From Archangium sp. (GTDB taxonomy: Bacteria > Myxococcota > Myxococcia > Myxococcales > Myxococcaceae), in contig JAEUJR010000417.1 of NCBI GenBank assembly GCA_016793585.1, forward strand, positions 1 to 6,576: a stretch of 6,576 nt of DNA, written 5' to 3'. The translations under genes and the position numbers were made by a program. How positions within the stretch are numbered: position 1 is the stretch's first letter; every line of letters begins with the position of its first letter. The notes beneath the pieces were generated by a model. The model was given only the letters and a program-made list of their open reading frames with translations. It was not told the DNA's origin and did no database searches. This document shows positions 6,241 through 6,576 of this stretch, one piece after another.

Positions 6241-6576
6241 TTACTTGCCCTTCCAGTCGGTGAGCGCCTTCTTCACGTCGGCCGCGTAGAAGAAGCCCTC
6301 GGGCTTCACCTGGCCCAGCGTGTTCGCCTTCTCGGCGAGCGGCAGCGCCTCTTTGAACTTGCCCTGACCCGCGAGCGCCTGCGCCTTCACCCACGTGTTG
6401 AGCCACGTCTCGGCGATGGCGATGGACTTGTCGGCGAAGGCGAGCGCGTTCGCGAAGTCCTTCTCCTCGAGGTAGTAGCGCGCGGCCTGCGTCATCTGCG
6501 CCGACGGGTTCTCGGCCATGGCCTTGATGTTGGCGGCGGCCTGCTCGGCGGTCTTCAGCTTCACCGGCAACGAGAC
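6241..6576 (-). CDS. C-terminal part of a TPR-tailed protein, DUF2911-like (111 residues visible)
   Basis: The frame is open from the window edge to TAA at 6241, so the N-terminus is missing; a TTG near the edge is not a believable start. The visible part opens with a short beta-like piece (VSLPVKL), then TPR-like helical repeats. One repeat holds YYLEEKDFANALAFADKSIA, the next TWVKAQALAGQGKFKEALPL, and the protein ends with ADVKKALTDWKGK. From memory this order, a beta-strand followed by a TPR-like helical tail, matches the C-terminus of secreted DUF2911 proteins common in Bacteroidota, Acidobacteriota and myxobacteria, whose function is unknown. A plain TPR protein is the alternative. Its stop is 7 bp from the bshC start, suggesting cotranscription, but its role with bacillithiol genes cannot be read from this fragment. 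Confidence 0.6.
   Translation of the reverse strand, partial: VSLPVKLKTAEQAAANIKAMAENPSAQMTQAARYYLEEKDFANALAFADKSIAIAETWLNTWVKAQALAGQGKFKEALPLAEKANTLGQVKPEGFFYAADVKKALTDWKGK

Larger units (their letters stand above)
1..6576 (-). other. Putative single operon: TPR-tail protein, bshC, bshA, PIG-L hydrolase, microprotein, SSS symporter
   Basis: All six coding regions are co-oriented. Junctions in transcription order are a 7-bp gap, a 133-bp gap, a 4-bp ATGA overlap, an 11-bp overlap and a 4-bp GTGA overlap. Such junctions are typical of cotranscribed and often translationally coupled genes. The block from bshA to the symporter is the tightest; the 133-bp gap before bshA is the only place where an internal promoter would fit. 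No hairpin followed by a T-run lies at any junction. Both ends of the operon are outside the window, so its promoter and terminator cannot be seen. Cotranscription is inferred from layout only. Confidence 0.7.

Noticed and set aside
1..6576. Frequent CTCGAG and GCTCG words as possible repeats or binding sites
   Set aside because: They fall in coding frames as Leu-CTC, Glu-GAG and Ser-TCG codons, are irregularly spaced and fit codon preference.

Overview
The window is about 6.6 kb of GC-rich bacterial DNA. Every supportable gene lies on the minus strand, so transcription runs from high to low coordinates. I read it as one operon that joins two of the three bacillithiol (BSH) biosynthesis genes to a transport and hydrolase module. 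Strong G/C third positions, Ala/Arg/Leu-rich proteins and BSH genes outside the Firmicutes suggest a myxobacterium-like (Myxococcota) genome. Acidobacteriota or another high-GC phylum is not excluded, because no marker gene is present.

In transcription order: (1) 6576-6241, the C-terminal 111 residues of a protein with a TPR-like helical tail, resembling DUF2911 proteins; its start is outside the window. (2) 6233-4746, bshC, the putative cysteine-adding enzyme, 7 bp downstream. (3) A 133-bp gap, the only real intergenic space. (4) 4612-3542, bshA, the GT4 glycosyltransferase that makes GlcNAc-malate. (5) 3545-1098, an 815-residue PIG-L/LmbE-type metal-dependent hydrolase with a probable short signal peptide, a central beta-rich region and a C-terminal glutamine-amidotransferase/ThuA-like domain. 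It overlaps bshA by ATGA. (6) 1108-1007, a previously uncalled 33-codon ORF for a single-pass membrane microprotein, overlapping the genes on both sides. (7) 1010-1, the first 336 residues of a sodium:solute symporter (SSS family), overlapping the microprotein by GTGA and running off the window.

BshA (step 1) and BshC (step 3) are recognisable by motif, but no short cytosolic BshB-type deacetylase (step 2) is present. In its place is a large PIG-L enzyme that looks exported and is translationally chained to a symporter. Either a remote bshB supplies step 2, or this protein does. My preferred inference is that the PIG-L, microprotein and symporter unit is an envelope module that cleaves a BSH-related compound or S-conjugate outside the cytoplasm and reimports a product. 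The PIG-L family includes the mycothiol S-conjugate amidase Mca and bacillithiol S-conjugate amidases, so the chemistry is plausible, but nothing in the sequence proves the substrate.

The least described element is the 33-residue ORF. SSS transporters elsewhere have small membrane partners encoded just upstream (YjcH-ActP, YhdT-PanF, DUF4212 proteins), and this would be a much smaller version of that arrangement. I saw no tRNA, rRNA, CRISPR array, insertion sequence, convincing terminator or promoter.
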